Assembly (NCBI GenBank): GCA_003456455.1
Contig: DMRV01000044.1
Location: 1,422-8,464 of the forward strand
From: Flavobacteriales bacterium
Lineage (GTDB): Bacteria > Bacteroidota > Bacteroidia > UBA10329
Length of the DNA stretch: 7,043 nucleotides
Reading direction: 5' to 3'
Made by a program: the position numbers and the translations under genes
Part shown: piece by piece, positions 6,817 to 7,043 of the stretch
Layout of the letters: every line of letters starts with the position of its first letter
Position numbering within the stretch: the first letter of the stretch is position 1
The notes under the pieces: model-generated
Seen by the model: the letters and a program-made list of their open reading frames with translations, nothing else
What the model was told of the DNA's origin: nothing
Database searches by the model: none

Positions 6817-6849
6817 TTGACACGTTAGGGTGCAGCATCTCTATATAAT
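6817..6849 (+). promoter_or_regulatory. Weak promoter-like sequence before the last gene
   Basis: The 69-base spacer after the aldo/keto reductase gene contains TTGACA (6817-6822) and TATAAT (6844-6849). Both words look ideal for a sigma-70 promoter, but the 21-base gap is too long for the usual 17. It fits the looser spacing of Bacteroidota promoters only if TATAATTTAT counts as a poor TAnnTTTG. No terminator hairpin was seen in this spacer, so cotranscription from upstream is an alternative. Confidence 0.22.
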
Positions 6850-6866
6850 TTATGTAATTTCCTTTG

Positions 6867-7043
6867 ATGTCTCAACCAATTGATACCCCTGCTGACAACA
6901 TACCTGCGCGAAATTTAATTCAAGCTCCTTCCGTCGCTTGGCCCACGTTATTGCTGACGGGGATGATTCTTTTTGCATGGACTTGGATTGGTTGGAAGGT
7001 GTTTTTTGACGTGCTCTCCCTTTGGGTTGCGTTCGTGTGCAAT
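6867..7043 (+). CDS. N-terminus of a membrane protein, probably fatty acid desaturase family (3' end missing)
   Basis: An open frame of 59 codons begins with ATG at 6867 and runs off the window end. After about 20 polar residues (MSQPIDTPADN...) comes APSVAWPTLLLTG, then a hydrophobic helix rich in tryptophan (MILFAWTWIGW), and then a second hydrophobic stretch beginning FDVLSLWVAF. This proline-entry-plus-paired-helix arrangement resembles the start of bacterial membrane fatty acid desaturases and beta-carotene hydroxylase-like proteins. The histidine boxes that would prove it lie beyond the window. Any other small-helix membrane protein remains possible. The start is supported by the onset of a sensible protein and by in-frame stops in the AT-rich leader. 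Confidence 0.6.
   Translation, partial: MSQPIDTPADNIPARNLIQAPSVAWPTLLLTGMILFAWTWIGWKVFFDVLSLWVAFVCN

Noticed and set aside
6801..6848. 15-codon ATG frame between the reductase and the last gene
   Set aside because: It is too short, has no ribosome-binding signal and no recognisable peptide; it probably arises by chance in the leader.

Overview
The window looks like ordinary chromosomal DNA of a bacterium, most likely a Bacteroidota (Flavobacteriia-like) member. This is inferred from three things: a soluble multi-PAS HisKA_2 kinase next to a LytTR-type response regulator, the absence of a convincing Shine-Dalgarno sequence before any visible start codon, and moderate GC with AT-rich spacers. 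No rRNA, tRNA, insertion sequence, CRISPR array, phage gene or toxin-antitoxin pair was seen. The window cuts through a gene at each end.

Left part (1-3378, + strand): the 3' portion of a large cytoplasmic sensor kinase carries five complete PAS domains, the tail of a sixth, a HisKA_2 phosphoacceptor domain and an HATPase_c domain. After 15 bases comes a receiver-LytTR response regulator. The two form a two-component operon. The kinase reads unknown cytoplasmic cues and the regulator should act on DNA.

Middle (3379-4814): a 31-base convergent spacer with a plausible bidirectional terminator is followed on the - strand by a Rieske non-heme iron oxygenase alpha subunit with all cluster and iron ligands visible. 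Its start is placed at 4519, not at the upper limit of the open frame (4654). The 295-base divergent region to its right holds small repeats, a weak promoter candidate and LytTR-like motifs. None of these is proven.

Right part (4815-7043, + strand): a polytopic membrane protein keeps the duplicated signature layout of PiT-type phosphate transporters in divergent form. It is followed by a complete aldo/keto reductase of the YdhF-like type and then the first 59 codons of a membrane protein resembling the N-terminus of fatty acid desaturases. These three genes are co-oriented with short spacers (57 and 69 bases), but they do not form an obvious pathway.

No clearly new multi-gene system is visible. 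The best leads are the divergent PiT-like protein and the pairing of a HisKA_2-type kinase with a receiver fused to LytTR.
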